A stretch of 64,000 nucleotides of DNA. Origin: Dietzia alimentaria 72 (lineage in GTDB: Bacteria; Actinomycetota; Actinomycetes; Mycobacteriales; Mycobacteriaceae). The stretch covers positions 124,001-188,000 of the forward strand of contig NZ_AGFF01000003.1 in assembly GCF_000226215.1 (NCBI RefSeq), given 5' to 3'. Both the position numbers and the translations under genes were made by a program. The notes beneath the pieces were generated by a model. It ran no database searches, had not been told where the DNA came from, and worked only from the letters and a program-made list of their open reading frames with translations. Numbering within the stretch: the first letter of the stretch is position 1; the number at the start of each line of letters is the position of its first letter. Shown in pieces: positions 53,970 through 62,203 of the stretch.

Positions 53970-56168
53970 TCATCTGCCCGCTGACTGGGAGGATCCGAGG
54001 CGCTTTACCTGCGAGTAAAGCTCTCTCAAAGCCACGTCGGACATATCGATGATGGGTTCGTACATGAACGAATTTACGTGAATGTTCTCCGGTGTCATGA
54101 GCACGACGCCGTCGAGTACCTCTTGAGCGCCAGGGTTACCGAGTCCGCGCCTTCTGAACTCTTGGAACAGCACTTGGGCCTGGTTGGTTTTGATGGCATC
54201 GGTGAATCCGGGGTCATTGAGCTCGGCCACCATGTACTTCTCCGCAAGGATCCGTGTGGCGATAGCCAGCACGATCTTGTTCTCGAAGTTGACACCCTCA
54301 TCGGCCACAAGGGCTTGGTCGGCCTGCTGGCACAGCAGGTCCATCACGGAGTCTGCCGGCGACCCCCAGGTTTTTCCCTTCTGTCCGTGGAACGTCTCGG
54401 AAAAAATCCGGTCCAGGTCCCCGTTCGTAATCGAAGCGGAGTCGGCTTTCCAATGGAGGAGCGACGTGAGCACGATGTAATCCTCGTCGTCGATCCCCTT
54501 GGTGTACTCAAGAATATTCCGCACGAAGGGGACCGAAGCGATGCGCTGCATCCCGTTGGTGAAAAAGTGCTGCTTGAAGCCGAGGATGAACGGGTTGTTG
54601 ACGTGCTCCGCCTGGTTGAGCACGATCCTCGCCCCGCCCTTCTGGGCCATGAAGCACCGGTTGTAGCCGACGACGCCACGGCTGACCAATGTTCGGAAGA
54701 AGTCGAAGTTGTGCGTGAGGAGGACAAGCTTGAAATCCGTGTGATCCGCCATCTCCTTGAGGTATTGGATGATGGCGTACTTGTTCTTGTAGTCGAATGA
54801 GTCGGCGAGGTCATCGATTACGAACAGTGTCTCGCGTCCCGCAGCCTTTCGCGCCTCCATCTCGAAGAGCACGTTGAGGATGTAAAGGGCCTTCTTCTCA
54901 CCGTTGCTGAGCACCGCAAGCAGGTCGTCCCGCTCGACGGCGATGGACTCTCCGCCCTCCTCAAACTCGAAGACCAGCTTCAGCATCGCCTCCTGGCCGA
55001 GCATGACGCGGTGCTTGTTCTCCGCACTGAGTCGGAACGGCACGAAGAACCGGTCGTTGAAGATCTGGATGACCTTCTCCCACTGGGTGCTCTCCTGCGC
55101 CGCTTGCTCCTCGATCTCCTTGCGTCGTGCCTCCGTGCTCTTGAAACACTTCACGACGCGCTGGAAGATGTCCTCGTCCGCCTTCAAGTACGACTTCCAG
55201 ACGTTCTGCTGGAAAGAGTCGACGTTGGCGAACTCCGGCAGGAGATCTTCCCGCCCCGCAATAAAGTCGAAGAACCGACGCGCATCCGCGTTTTTCTCCA
55301 GAACCTTCTCGACCGCGTCGAGCTTCTTGCGCAGCACATCGTCGTCAGTGATGCGCTTCTTCTCCTCGGCGATGAGCGCTTTCAGGTCCGCATCGCTTGT
55401 CACCGTGCGCGGCTCGTCTTCCCCATGCAGGAGCAACGAGTGTTTCGCCGCGAAGAACCCGTTGTCGCCCAGGCTCTTCGTCACATTGGTCGCGTTGTAG
55501 AAAGTGAACGAATCGCGGCTGAAGAAGTTGGATTCGTCTAGGAGTTCGTTCAGACGGGTGACGTACTTGGCCAGTTCCGACTGGACTCCGGGCGTTCGCA
55601 GGACGGCATCGACCTTGTCATTGAACAGGATGTCGTACGGCAGGTCGGCGTACCTCGCGTCTTCCAGTTGCTCGACTTCGTAACTGATGCGGACCATCGC
55701 CTCGAAAAACTTGCCGTCTTGTTGAGTGAATACTCGAGACAAGGCGCTGACGACGTCTTGTTTTGTACCGGACTGCGCCTTTAGCGCAGTGATTAGGTCG
55801 TCGCGCGCATCGAGGAGATCGACCTGGAGTCCTTCGTACTCTTTTCGCAGCTTGGGGTTCACGAGGAGTGTCGAAGTGGACTCGGTCGGACCGAGTTCCT
55901 CGTCATAGGACAGGACAACAACTACATCGTTGGGATCTAGGTCGTCGCCGTTCTCGTCGCTGACACTGCGCTCGGTCTCGCGAGACGGGAACATGTGATC
56001 GATCGTGGCCTGACCGTCGGCGAGGTCTTTGAAGGTCCGGGCAAGGGAGGTCTTCATCGTGCCGTTCGGCGCGTAAACCGCGACGGCGTTGCCCTTCTTG
56101 AAGCTGAACGACGCGTCAAGCTCACGGATGCCATGGCAGTTCTTAAGTGCGACGTTCATTTTTCTCAT
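53970..56168 (-). CDS. ABC/SMC-like ATPase, probable defence protein
   Basis: 732 residues from ATG 56168. The ATPase is split like RecN/SMC/RloC proteins: Walker A-like YAPNGTMKTSLA (about 32-43), a long helical insertion (about 100-410), signature LSNGEKKAL (about 420), Walker B TLFVIDDLADSFD (about 447-459) and a switch histidine in LLTHNFDFF. The classical GxGKT is changed to GTMKT. The C-terminal 170 residues are unrecognised and may carry an effector. No HNH partner gene is adjacent. The N-terminal TTG-start extension is not favoured. Confidence 0.78.
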   Translation of the reverse strand: MRKMNVALKNCHGIRELDASFSFKKGNAVAVYAPNGTMKTSLARTFKDLADGQATIDHMFPSRETERSVSDENGDDLDPNDVVVVLSYDEELGPTESTSTLLVNPKLRKEYEGLQVDLLDARDDLITALKAQSGTKQDVVSALSRVFTQQDGKFFEAMVRISYEVEQLEDARYADLPYDILFNDKVDAVLRTPGVQSELAKYVTRLNELLDESNFFSRDSFTFYNATNVTKSLGDNGFFAAKHSLLLHGEDEPRTVTSDADLKALIAEEKKRITDDDVLRKKLDAVEKVLEKNADARRFFDFIAGREDLLPEFANVDSFQQNVWKSYLKADEDIFQRVVKCFKSTEARRKEIEEQAAQESTQWEKVIQIFNDRFFVPFRLSAENKHRVMLGQEAMLKLVFEFEEGGESIAVERDDLLAVLSNGEKKALYILNVLFEMEARKAAGRETLFVIDDLADSFDYKNKYAIIQYLKEMADHTDFKLVLLTHNFDFFRTLVSRGVVGYNRCFMAQKGGARIVLNQAEHVNNPFILGFKQHFFTNGMQRIASVPFVRNILEYTKGIDDEDYIVLTSLLHWKADSASITNGDLDRIFSETFHGQKGKTWGSPADSVMDLLCQQADQALVADEGVNFENKIVLAIATRILAEKYMVAELNDPGFTDAIKTNQAQVLFQEFRRRGLGNPGAQEVLDGVVLMTPENIHVNSFMYEPIIDMSDVALRELYSQVKRLGSSQSAGR

Positions 56169-56831
56169 GTCCACCAACCTAGAGGAGAGGGGAGCCAATT
56201 CGTAGGGATGGACGACATACGGATTCGGGACTTTGGCGCGGGACGTCTGCAGTTGCTTTTCTGATGAATGTGCGAGCGATTCGGAGCAGTATCGAGGCTC
56301 GCGTGATCTACACCTCGCCTGGTTTTACTTGTCATAAGGACTGGATATCGGACATGGGCTAACTTTCGGCGCCGGAAGCGTGCCGACTCTTGCTGCTGTG
56401 GCGGCGGGCGCGGGTCCGTTCGCCCCACATCGGGCGTAGTCACGACCGCGGTGCGGGTGTCTGCCACAGTGGGTGGTAGGTGGGGGAGGTGGCCAGTGGT
56501 CGAGTGGGCTGATGTGAAGGCGGCGATGGCCAGTGGGCGTCGGATGCCGGTTCGAGGTCGGGTCACTGCGCACCTACACTCCACGTTCACTGTCGGGTAT
56601 GCGGCAGGATCTCCGCTTATGTTGGTGTTTCTGCACCCGCAGGGCCTGGATCTTCACAGCGGTTCACCCTGTGAGTCCTTGGGGTAGCTGGTCGGGGGCG
56701 GTTGCGGTGGTGGCGTCTGTTGGGCGGCGTGAGGCGTAGCCTGACGGCCTCCATTCAGTTGACGCGGCATCGTCCCCGTGTGAGTGTGAGGAAGTCAGAG
56801 GTTTGCCACGCACAACCATTGGAGACTCGCT
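56169..56831. other. Long gap with left copy of the 24-bp repeat
   Basis: About 660 bp without a credible gene. It contains repeat copy 1 (56328-56351). A 78-codon open frame at 56451-56687 (+) lacks a ribosome-binding site and known motifs. Near the right end lies the formaldehyde dehydrogenase promoter region. Confidence 0.5.
56328..56351 (+). repeat. 24-bp direct repeat, left copy (recombination-site-like)
   Basis: CTTGTCATAAGGACTGG followed by ATATCGG. It matches the copy at 61187-61210 in 23 of 24 positions. Read on the minus strand it has the half-site form GATA(T/A)-N7-TTATGACAAG, reminiscent of tyrosine-recombinase (Xer/dif-type) sites. Confidence 0.7.
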
Positions 56832-57998
56832 ATGAAGGCTGTCGTCTATCAGGGGCCCAGAGATGTCGCGGTCACGGATGTTCCGGACGCGAAGATCGAA
56901 CGTCCTACCGATGTGCTGGTCAAGGTGACAACGACCAATATCTGCGGCTCGGATCTGCACATGTATGAGGGCCGGACCTCATTCGAGGAGGGCCGCACGT
57001 TCGGCCACGAGAACATGGGGGAGGTGGTGGAGGTCGGTAAGGGCGTGGAGAAGGTCAAGGTGGGCGACCGGGTCGTGCTGCCCTTCAACATCTCGTGCGG
57101 GTTCTGCAAGAACTGCGAGCGTGGTCTGACGAATTACTGCCTGACCACGCAGCCTGACCCGTCCGCCGCCGGTGCGGCATACGGATTTGCGGACATGGGC
57201 TCGTACGGCGGAGGCCAAGCGGAGCTGCTCCGGGTCCCCTTCGGCGACCACAACGCGCTGCGCCTGGGTGAGGATGCGCAGGAGAAGGAGAACGACTACG
57301 TCATGCTCTCCGACATCTTCCCCACCGGTTACCACGCCACCGAGATGGCCGGCGTGATCCCGGGCGACAGCGTCGTGATCGCTGGGGCGGGTCCGGTCGG
57401 ATTGATGGCCGCCCTGTCCGCGACGATCAAGGGGGCTGCGAAGGTCATGGTGGTCGATCGCCACCCCGACCGGCTCGCGCTGGCCGAGCAGATCGGTGCG
57501 ATTGCCATCGACGACTCCAAGACCGACCCGGTGCAGGCGGTGCTGGACGAGACGATGGGGCTCGGAGCCGACCGTGGCTGCGAGTGCGTGGGCTATCAGG
57601 CCCATGATCCTCAGGGCAACGAAGACACGGCGGCCACCTTGAACATGCTCATCAACGCGGTGCGCTTCACCGGCGGGATCGGCACCGTCGGCGTGTTCGT
57701 CCCCCAGGACCCGGGGGCCAAGAGCGAATTGGCCAAGCAGGGCAAGGCGGCCATCGACTTCGGCACCCACTGGTTCAAGGGGCAGACCATGGGCAACGGT
57801 CAAGCCCCGGTCAAGCGGTACAACCGCCAGCTTCGGGACCTGATCGCGGCTGACAAGGCGAAGCCGTCCTGGATCGTCTCCCACGAGATCTCGCTGGAAG
57901 AGGCCGCCGACGCCTACAGGAACTTCGACGCCAGGTCCGAGGGCTGGACCAAGGTCGTGATCAAGCCGGGTATGTCCAGCGGAAAGAAGGTGAACTGA
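56832..57998 (+). CDS. Zinc-dependent alcohol/formaldehyde dehydrogenase (glutathione-independent type)
   Basis: 388 residues. Medium-chain dehydrogenase with catalytic zinc ligands in NICGSDLHMYEGR and GHENMG, structural zinc cysteines in CGFCKNCERGLTNYC and NAD motif GAGPVGLMAA followed by DRHPDRL. The length and the long insertion with DPQGNEDTAATLN match the glutathione-independent formaldehyde dehydrogenase subgroup. A GGAG lies 8 nt upstream of the ATG. It heads a small + strand operon with a DJ-1 protein one base downstream, suggesting aldehyde stress detoxification. Confidence 0.88.
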   Translation: MKAVVYQGPRDVAVTDVPDAKIERPTDVLVKVTTTNICGSDLHMYEGRTSFEEGRTFGHENMGEVVEVGKGVEKVKVGDRVVLPFNISCGFCKNCERGLTNYCLTTQPDPSAAGAAYGFADMGSYGGGQAELLRVPFGDHNALRLGEDAQEKENDYVMLSDIFPTGYHATEMAGVIPGDSVVIAGAGPVGLMAALSATIKGAAKVMVVDRHPDRLALAEQIGAIAIDDSKTDPVQAVLDETMGLGADRGCECVGYQAHDPQGNEDTAATLNMLINAVRFTGGIGTVGVFVPQDPGAKSELAKQGKAAIDFGTHWFKGQTMGNGQAPVKRYNRQLRDLIAADKAKPSWIVSHEISLEEAADAYRNFDARSEGWTKVVIKPGMSSGKKVN

Positions 57999-57999
57999 C

Positions 58000-58557
58000 A
58001 TGGCAGCAGATCTGCAGGGCAAGAGGGTCGCGATCCTCGCCGCGGACGGGGTCGAGCGCGTCGAGCTCGAGCAACCCCGCGAGGCACTGGACCGGGCCGG
58101 GGCCCGGACCGAGGTCCTGTCGATCCACGACGGCGAGATCCAGGCCCGTAAGAACGACCTGGATGAAGCGGGCACGTTCACCGTCGACGGGCTGGTCGCC
58201 GACGCCTCGGTGGGCGATTACGACGCCTTGGTGCTTCCGGGCGGCACGGTGAACCCCGACCAGCTCCGGGTCGACAAGGACGCCGTTTCCTTCGTCCGGG
58301 ACTTCGTCGAGAGTGGCAAGCCCGTGGCGGCGATCTGTCACGGACCGTGGACGTTGATCGAGGCCGGCGTGGCCACCGGTCGCACCCTGACGTCTTTCCC
58401 GAGCATCCGCACGGACCTGCGCAACGCCGGCGCGAACGTCGTCGACCAGGAAGTGGTGGTCGACAAGAATCTCATCACCAGCCGCTCGCCGGAGGACCTG
58501 CCGGCGTTCTCCGACGCGCTCGTGTCCCAACTCGCGGGCACCACGACAAAGGAATAG
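58000..58557 (+). CDS. DJ-1/PfpI-family protein
   Basis: 185 residues. The nucleophile elbow is AAICHGPWTLIEAG with the conserved cysteine and histidine, and the helper glutamate is in DGVERVELEQP. PfpI-type members act as chaperones, glyoxalases or deglycases on reactive aldehydes. The start is 1 bp after the dehydrogenase stop, so the two are co-transcribed, which supports a carbonyl-stress role. Confidence 0.88.
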   Translation: MAADLQGKRVAILAADGVERVELEQPREALDRAGARTEVLSIHDGEIQARKNDLDEAGTFTVDGLVADASVGDYDALVLPGGTVNPDQLRVDKDAVSFVRDFVESGKPVAAICHGPWTLIEAGVATGRTLTSFPSIRTDLRNAGANVVDQEVVVDKNLITSRSPEDLPAFSDALVSQLAGTTTKE

Positions 58558-58565
58558 GAGACATC

Positions 58566-58868
58566 ATGAGTGTGACAAAGGGACTGCTGGTCAGGTTCGA
58601 CGCGTTGCCCGGCAAGGAGGACGAGGTGAAGGACTTCCTCGACAGCGGCCGTGGGCTTGTCGAGGGAGAGCCGGCGACCACCGCGTGGTTCGCGATCCGC
58701 CTCGGGCCGACCTCGTTCGGGATCTTCGACGTCTTTCCGGACGACGCCGGACGTGATGCCCACCTGTCCGGACCCGTGGCGGAAGCGCTCGGCGAAAACG
58801 CCGGCACGCTGTTTTCCGAACCCACGATCGAGAAGCTCGACGTGTTGGGCTCCAAACTCCCCGCCTGA
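58566..58868 (+). CDS. ABM-fold (antibiotic biosynthesis monooxygenase-like) protein
   Basis: 100 residues from ATG 58566, with TAGGAGA upstream. The dimeric alpha/beta-barrel pattern is seen in KGLLVRFDALPGKEDEVKDFL and ATTAWFAIRL-type strands. The family includes heme-degrading and quinol monooxygenases and small stress proteins. It is third in the dehydrogenase/DJ-1 operon. No catalytic residue can be assigned. Confidence 0.8.
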   Translation: MSVTKGLLVRFDALPGKEDEVKDFLDSGRGLVEGEPATTAWFAIRLGPTSFGIFDVFPDDAGRDAHLSGPVAEALGENAGTLFSEPTIEKLDVLGSKLPA

Positions 58869-59007
58869 CCCCACGGATTAGGGGCGCGAGACCCGAGCAG
58901 AGGGGTCGCTGCGCGGCGTCAGCGGGCTGACACAGCCCGTTGACGTCGTGGCAGCGGCCCCTTCTCTTGCGGCCTATCGCCCATCCCTAACAGATCGAGG
59001 AACCGCG

Positions 59008-60138
59008 ATGACAGTAACTGACGACGACGTTGCCCCGACGCGTTCACCCGAGGTAGCAGTGATCGGGGGCGGGATCGTCGGTCTGTCGACGGCGTACGCG
59101 CTGCGGGAGCAGGGCGTGCCGGTGCGCTTGTACGAGGCCGGTCTGCCCGGAACGGGTCAGTCCGCGGGCGAGTCGCGGATCTTCCGGCATGCCCACGACG
59201 ACCCGCGACTCGTCGCTTTCGCGCGCGAAAGCCGCGGTGTATGGGATGAGTGGGCCGAACACTTCGACGTCGAGCTGGTCTCATCAGACGGTGTCGTGGC
59301 GATCGGCGAGAGCGCCCTGGCGCGGCTGCGGGTGCTCGACCAGGTCGGCGGCGTGGAAGCGCACGAGATCGATGCAGCCGAGCTCGCCCAGCGAATGCCG
59401 CTGCTCGCTGGGTACTCGGGGCCAGCGGTGCTCGACGAGTCGGGCGGCGCGATCCGCACCCGCACCGCGATCACGGCACTCGCAGGTGCCCTCGCAGATG
59501 CCGTCACCACCGCAGAGGTCATCTCCATCGATCCCCGCGCCGATGGGACGGTCGAGGTGCGCAGCGTCACCGACCGGGCTGTCTACTCCAAGGTGGTCGT
59601 GTGCGCCGGCCGCGAAACCGCCCGCCTGGCCCGCAGCGTCGGCCTGTCGCTGCCGGTTCGCCTTGCCGCACACGTCCGGCTGACCTTCGACGTGAAAGCC
59701 GCCGCCCCGGCACGAGTCGCGTGCCTGCAGGACAGCAGCGGCGTCTTCGGCGAAGTCGGCGTGTACGCGACGCCGCTACCGGGCAACAGCAGTTATTCGG
59801 TCGGACTCAGCGAAACCGTCGGCGTCCGCGACGACGGAACGTTCATCGACCCTGCGGCGATTCGATCGCTGGACGAACGCGCGCGCGAATACGTGACACG
59901 GGCGCTGCCCGGTCTCCACCCAGAGCCGCGCGACTTTCTTCACTGCTGGGTGACCGACCTCCCATGGAGCGAGGACGGCGTGGCCGTGTGGGAGGCAGGC
60001 TCTGCCATTTTTGTGGCCGGTCACAATCTGTTCAAGCAGGCACCTGCGCTGGGTCGCGCTCTTGCCCGGGCTGCGACCGGCGGCGGTCTCGCCGCCGACC
60101 TCACGCCCGCCGCTCGCCTCGGCGAAGCGCTGCGATAG
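59008..60138 (+). CDS. FAD-dependent amine/amino-acid oxidase (DAO family)
   Basis: 376 residues from ATG 59008 (GAGGA 7 nt upstream). The FAD motif is VAVIGGGIVGLSTAYALREQG. GTGQSAGESRIFRHAHDD and the late WEAGSAIFVAGHNLFKQAPALG fit the sarcosine oxidase / N-methyltryptophan oxidase branch, which binds FAD covalently through a cysteine; that cysteine is not obvious here. These enzymes oxidise secondary amines and release formaldehyde or another aldehyde. That would explain linkage to a formaldehyde dehydrogenase upstream, though 140 bp separate them. Confidence 0.82.
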   Translation: MTVTDDDVAPTRSPEVAVIGGGIVGLSTAYALREQGVPVRLYEAGLPGTGQSAGESRIFRHAHDDPRLVAFARESRGVWDEWAEHFDVELVSSDGVVAIGESALARLRVLDQVGGVEAHEIDAAELAQRMPLLAGYSGPAVLDESGGAIRTRTAITALAGALADAVTTAEVISIDPRADGTVEVRSVTDRAVYSKVVVCAGRETARLARSVGLSLPVRLAAHVRLTFDVKAAAPARVACLQDSSGVFGEVGVYATPLPGNSSYSVGLSETVGVRDDGTFIDPAAIRSLDERAREYVTRALPGLHPEPRDFLHCWVTDLPWSEDGVAVWEAGSAIFVAGHNLFKQAPALGRALARAATGGGLAADLTPAARLGEALR

Positions 60139-60451
60139 TTCGCCTGACCCCAGAACGGACGCACTCAATGGGTAAACGTCTCCTCGTCGAGGACAACGGC
60201 AGCCCGCCCTGGGCCAGCCCAAAAGTCGCGGCTGAACAGCAGTCACAGGCTCAACCACCTTGTCATGGGGTGTCTTCATCGTGAGGATCGGTACGCGGAG
60301 GTGCCGCAGCGGGATCCGTCACTGCGGGATCCGCTCGCGGTAGCCGACCGCGTTCAGCCATCGCTCCGCCGCCGCAGGATCCGCTACCGCCATCCCGCGA
60401 GATTCCCGCAGCTGGCGCTGCTGAGAGATGGTCTTGAAGGGCTTGGAGCGT
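60139..60451. other. Gap with a truncated Abi gene on the minus strand
   Basis: Apart from the Abi remnant at 60319-60444, the stretch contains only a 38-codon open frame (60169-60285, +) of doubtful reality. Confidence 0.4.
60319..60444 (-). pseudogene. Truncated Abi_2-type abortive-infection gene remnant
   Basis: A 41-codon open stretch ending at TGA 60319 reads KPFKTISQQRQLRESRGM and AVADPAAAERWLNAVGY. This is the conserved N-terminal pattern of AbiD/AbiF proteins (K.F.T...Q...L..RGM...D...A...L..VGYYRL). It lacks a start codon and stops right after GY, before the rest of the domain. It is best read as a relic of a second Abi gene. Confidence 0.55.
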
Positions 60452-61051
60452 ATGAGTGAATGGAAGAATTGGAGCCCAGGCCACCCACTGATGGCGTGGG
60501 ATACATCAAACCCACAAATGGTAGCCGGTGCTGCCGACCAGGTATTTGTGGCAGAAGTCATTTCGGTTCGACTGGAAGAAAGCGAAACATTTAGGGCGAG
60601 GATCCCGGTTGAAGACAGTGATGAGTTCGTCGAGATGGTCCAGCCCGAAGGCCGCGCCACCGTCAAGGTGGTCGAGCGGCTTAAAGGCGAAGTCCCCGAC
60701 AACGTCGAAGTGATGTTTCCTCCTATGATCTTCGTCTCTAACCCGACCTCTGGACTCCCGGAGGTTCCGGTTAGTCCTGGCGAGACATATGTGCTCTCCA
60801 CTATTTCATCAAGAGAAAGCGATCTCCTGTCTGTTCTGCCAGACTCCGGAATTCTGCCAATGTCTGTCGCCATCGCAGAGGAGCCACGCACGAATGGGCG
60901 GACCTCACCCGATGGGCGTCAGGAGATCAGCGCCGACCGAAACGCCGTTGACCTGATGAAGGAGTCAATCGAGCACGCCGTTCCCTTCCGAAATGGCATG
61001 CCAGTCATTGACCCGAACGCGGAGCCCGTGCCCATAGACGGGATTCGGTAA
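60452..61051 (+). CDS. Hypothetical protein, TIMP-like beta fold possible
   Basis: 199 residues from ATG 60452 (GGAG 4-5 nt upstream); ATG 60428 is an alternative. The pattern ADQVFVAEVISVR ... TVKVVERLKGEVP ... GETYVLST is typical of bacterial proteins with an OB-like TIMP/netrin-type fold, usually found outside the cell. No signal peptide is seen. It is the last gene inside the repeat-bounded segment. Function unknown. Confidence 0.5.
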   Translation: MSEWKNWSPGHPLMAWDTSNPQMVAGAADQVFVAEVISVRLEESETFRARIPVEDSDEFVEMVQPEGRATVKVVERLKGEVPDNVEVMFPPMIFVSNPTSGLPEVPVSPGETYVLSTISSRESDLLSVLPDSGILPMSVAIAEEPRTNGRTSPDGRQEISADRNAVDLMKESIEHAVPFRNGMPVIDPNAEPVPIDGIR

Positions 61052-61186
61052 GTCGGCGTGCACCCCGTGCCGGTAGTGAAGGCGGTCGGTCAAGCCGGGA
61101 CTGGCACCGGACTGGTCGGTCAGTCGCGCCTTCTTAACTTGGGATCGAGTGTCGAGTTCTCGAGAGCGACAACTCGGCACCGTTAG

Positions 61187-61210
61187 CTTGTCATAAGGAC
61201 TGGTTATCGG
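61187..61210 (+). repeat. 24-bp direct repeat, right copy (recombination-site-like)
   Basis: CTTGTCATAAGGACTGG followed by TTATCGG. It differs at one base from the copy at 56328-56351, in the same orientation, 4,859 bp away. No tyrosine recombinase gene lies within the segment, so a host enzyme would be needed. Confidence 0.7.
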
Positions 61211-61276
61211 CGTCGCATCACCTCTGGGCAGAAGGTGCTTGCCCGCCCCTGCGGCCAGAGCATCTGTCTAGTTGAT

Positions 61277-61954
61277 TCACTCCGCGCGCGGCCTCGACCG
61301 CGCTGGCCCCTCCCGCCCGCCTACCTTGCGCCGCTTGCTGCTCGGTGAAGACAGTGCGGCCGCGAACGCCAGGCCGAGAGCCGGGGCGGTGAGAACACAG
61401 GCCACGAGGACGCCGAACATCTCGTGGACCGGATACAGCAGCATCGGAGCCCCTGCGAAAAGCGTGGCAAAAGCCGCAGCGGGTTTGAGAAGGATTCCTG
61501 CCGGCCACGCGCCCACTCCAGCGCTGAGCGAAGCTACGAGGTACGCCATTCCGATTCCGAGGACCCAAGCCCGGTCCTCGGTACCAGTTTGAGTACCGCT
61601 TACGAAGAAAACCACCGCGGGGACGACGAACCACACTCCTGCAACGGTGAGCATCGACCGACCGAGACGAAGCCGTGCGGTCGGAAATCCTCGACCGGAA
61701 CCCCACCAGACCGCCACGGCAAAAATCACGACCGCAGACAGTGCCCAGGATGCGGCACCGGGCACCGCGCATCCCAGCCCGTCCGGCGTGACGCCGTAGG
61801 CCGCGCGGTACCGCTCCTGAATTCGTTGACAGACGGCGGCCCCAGCTAGAGCTCCTCGCAGCATCGCGACGAACCAGGCCAACAGTCCGAGAACGGCGAG
61901 TTGGGCCCACTGGGCTGGAAGGGAGTCGTGCGGAACCTCTTCTGCCACTGCCAC
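61277..61954 (-). CDS. Hypothetical multi-pass membrane protein
   Basis: 225 residues from GTG 61954 with GAGGAG upstream. About five membrane helices (near 17-33, 68-84, 100-118, 130-150 and 170-195), with a conserved-looking basic C-terminus (SSKRRKVGGREG). No family recognised. It ends about 65 bp from the right 24-bp repeat. Confidence 0.58.
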   Translation of the reverse strand: MAVAEEVPHDSLPAQWAQLAVLGLLAWFVAMLRGALAGAAVCQRIQERYRAAYGVTPDGLGCAVPGAASWALSAVVIFAVAVWWGSGRGFPTARLRLGRSMLTVAGVWFVVPAVVFFVSGTQTGTEDRAWVLGIGMAYLVASLSAGVGAWPAGILLKPAAAFATLFAGAPMLLYPVHEMFGVLVACVLTAPALGLAFAAALSSPSSKRRKVGGREGPARSRPRAE

Positions 61955-62203
61955 TCCTCGTGGTCGTCATATCTTTGCGGCGCCCGCACCAGTAACGCTG
62001 GCGCATCGATCACAGCCATCCGTGAAAGCGGTACCACATTCCGCCGAGCTCCTCGATCTCGTATCCCTGCAACATCGACGTCAGTTCTTCAGGCCGACCG
62101 TCCTCACTGTGCGCCCACCCGCGGGTATGCCACGAATACGGATTCTGGGTGGTCGAGAAGTGCACCTCGTCGTCCCGTCGAGTGATCCTGACTATTTCTT
62201 CCG

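Noticed and set aside
39971-56168. Search for a duplicated tRNA-Leu 3' end as an integration site
   Set aside because: No second copy of the T-arm/acceptor sequence was found by eye in the island.
56451-56687. A 78-codon plus-strand open frame upstream of the formaldehyde dehydrogenase
   Set aside because: No ribosome-binding site and no recognisable motif; high GC makes such frames common by chance.
60169-60285. A 38-codon open frame starting MGKRLLVEDNG
   Set aside because: Too short, low-complexity end, no homology that I recognise and no clear ribosome-binding site.
40305-61277. CRISPR array or cas genes in the defence-rich region
   Set aside because: No regularly spaced direct repeats and no Cas-type proteins were seen.
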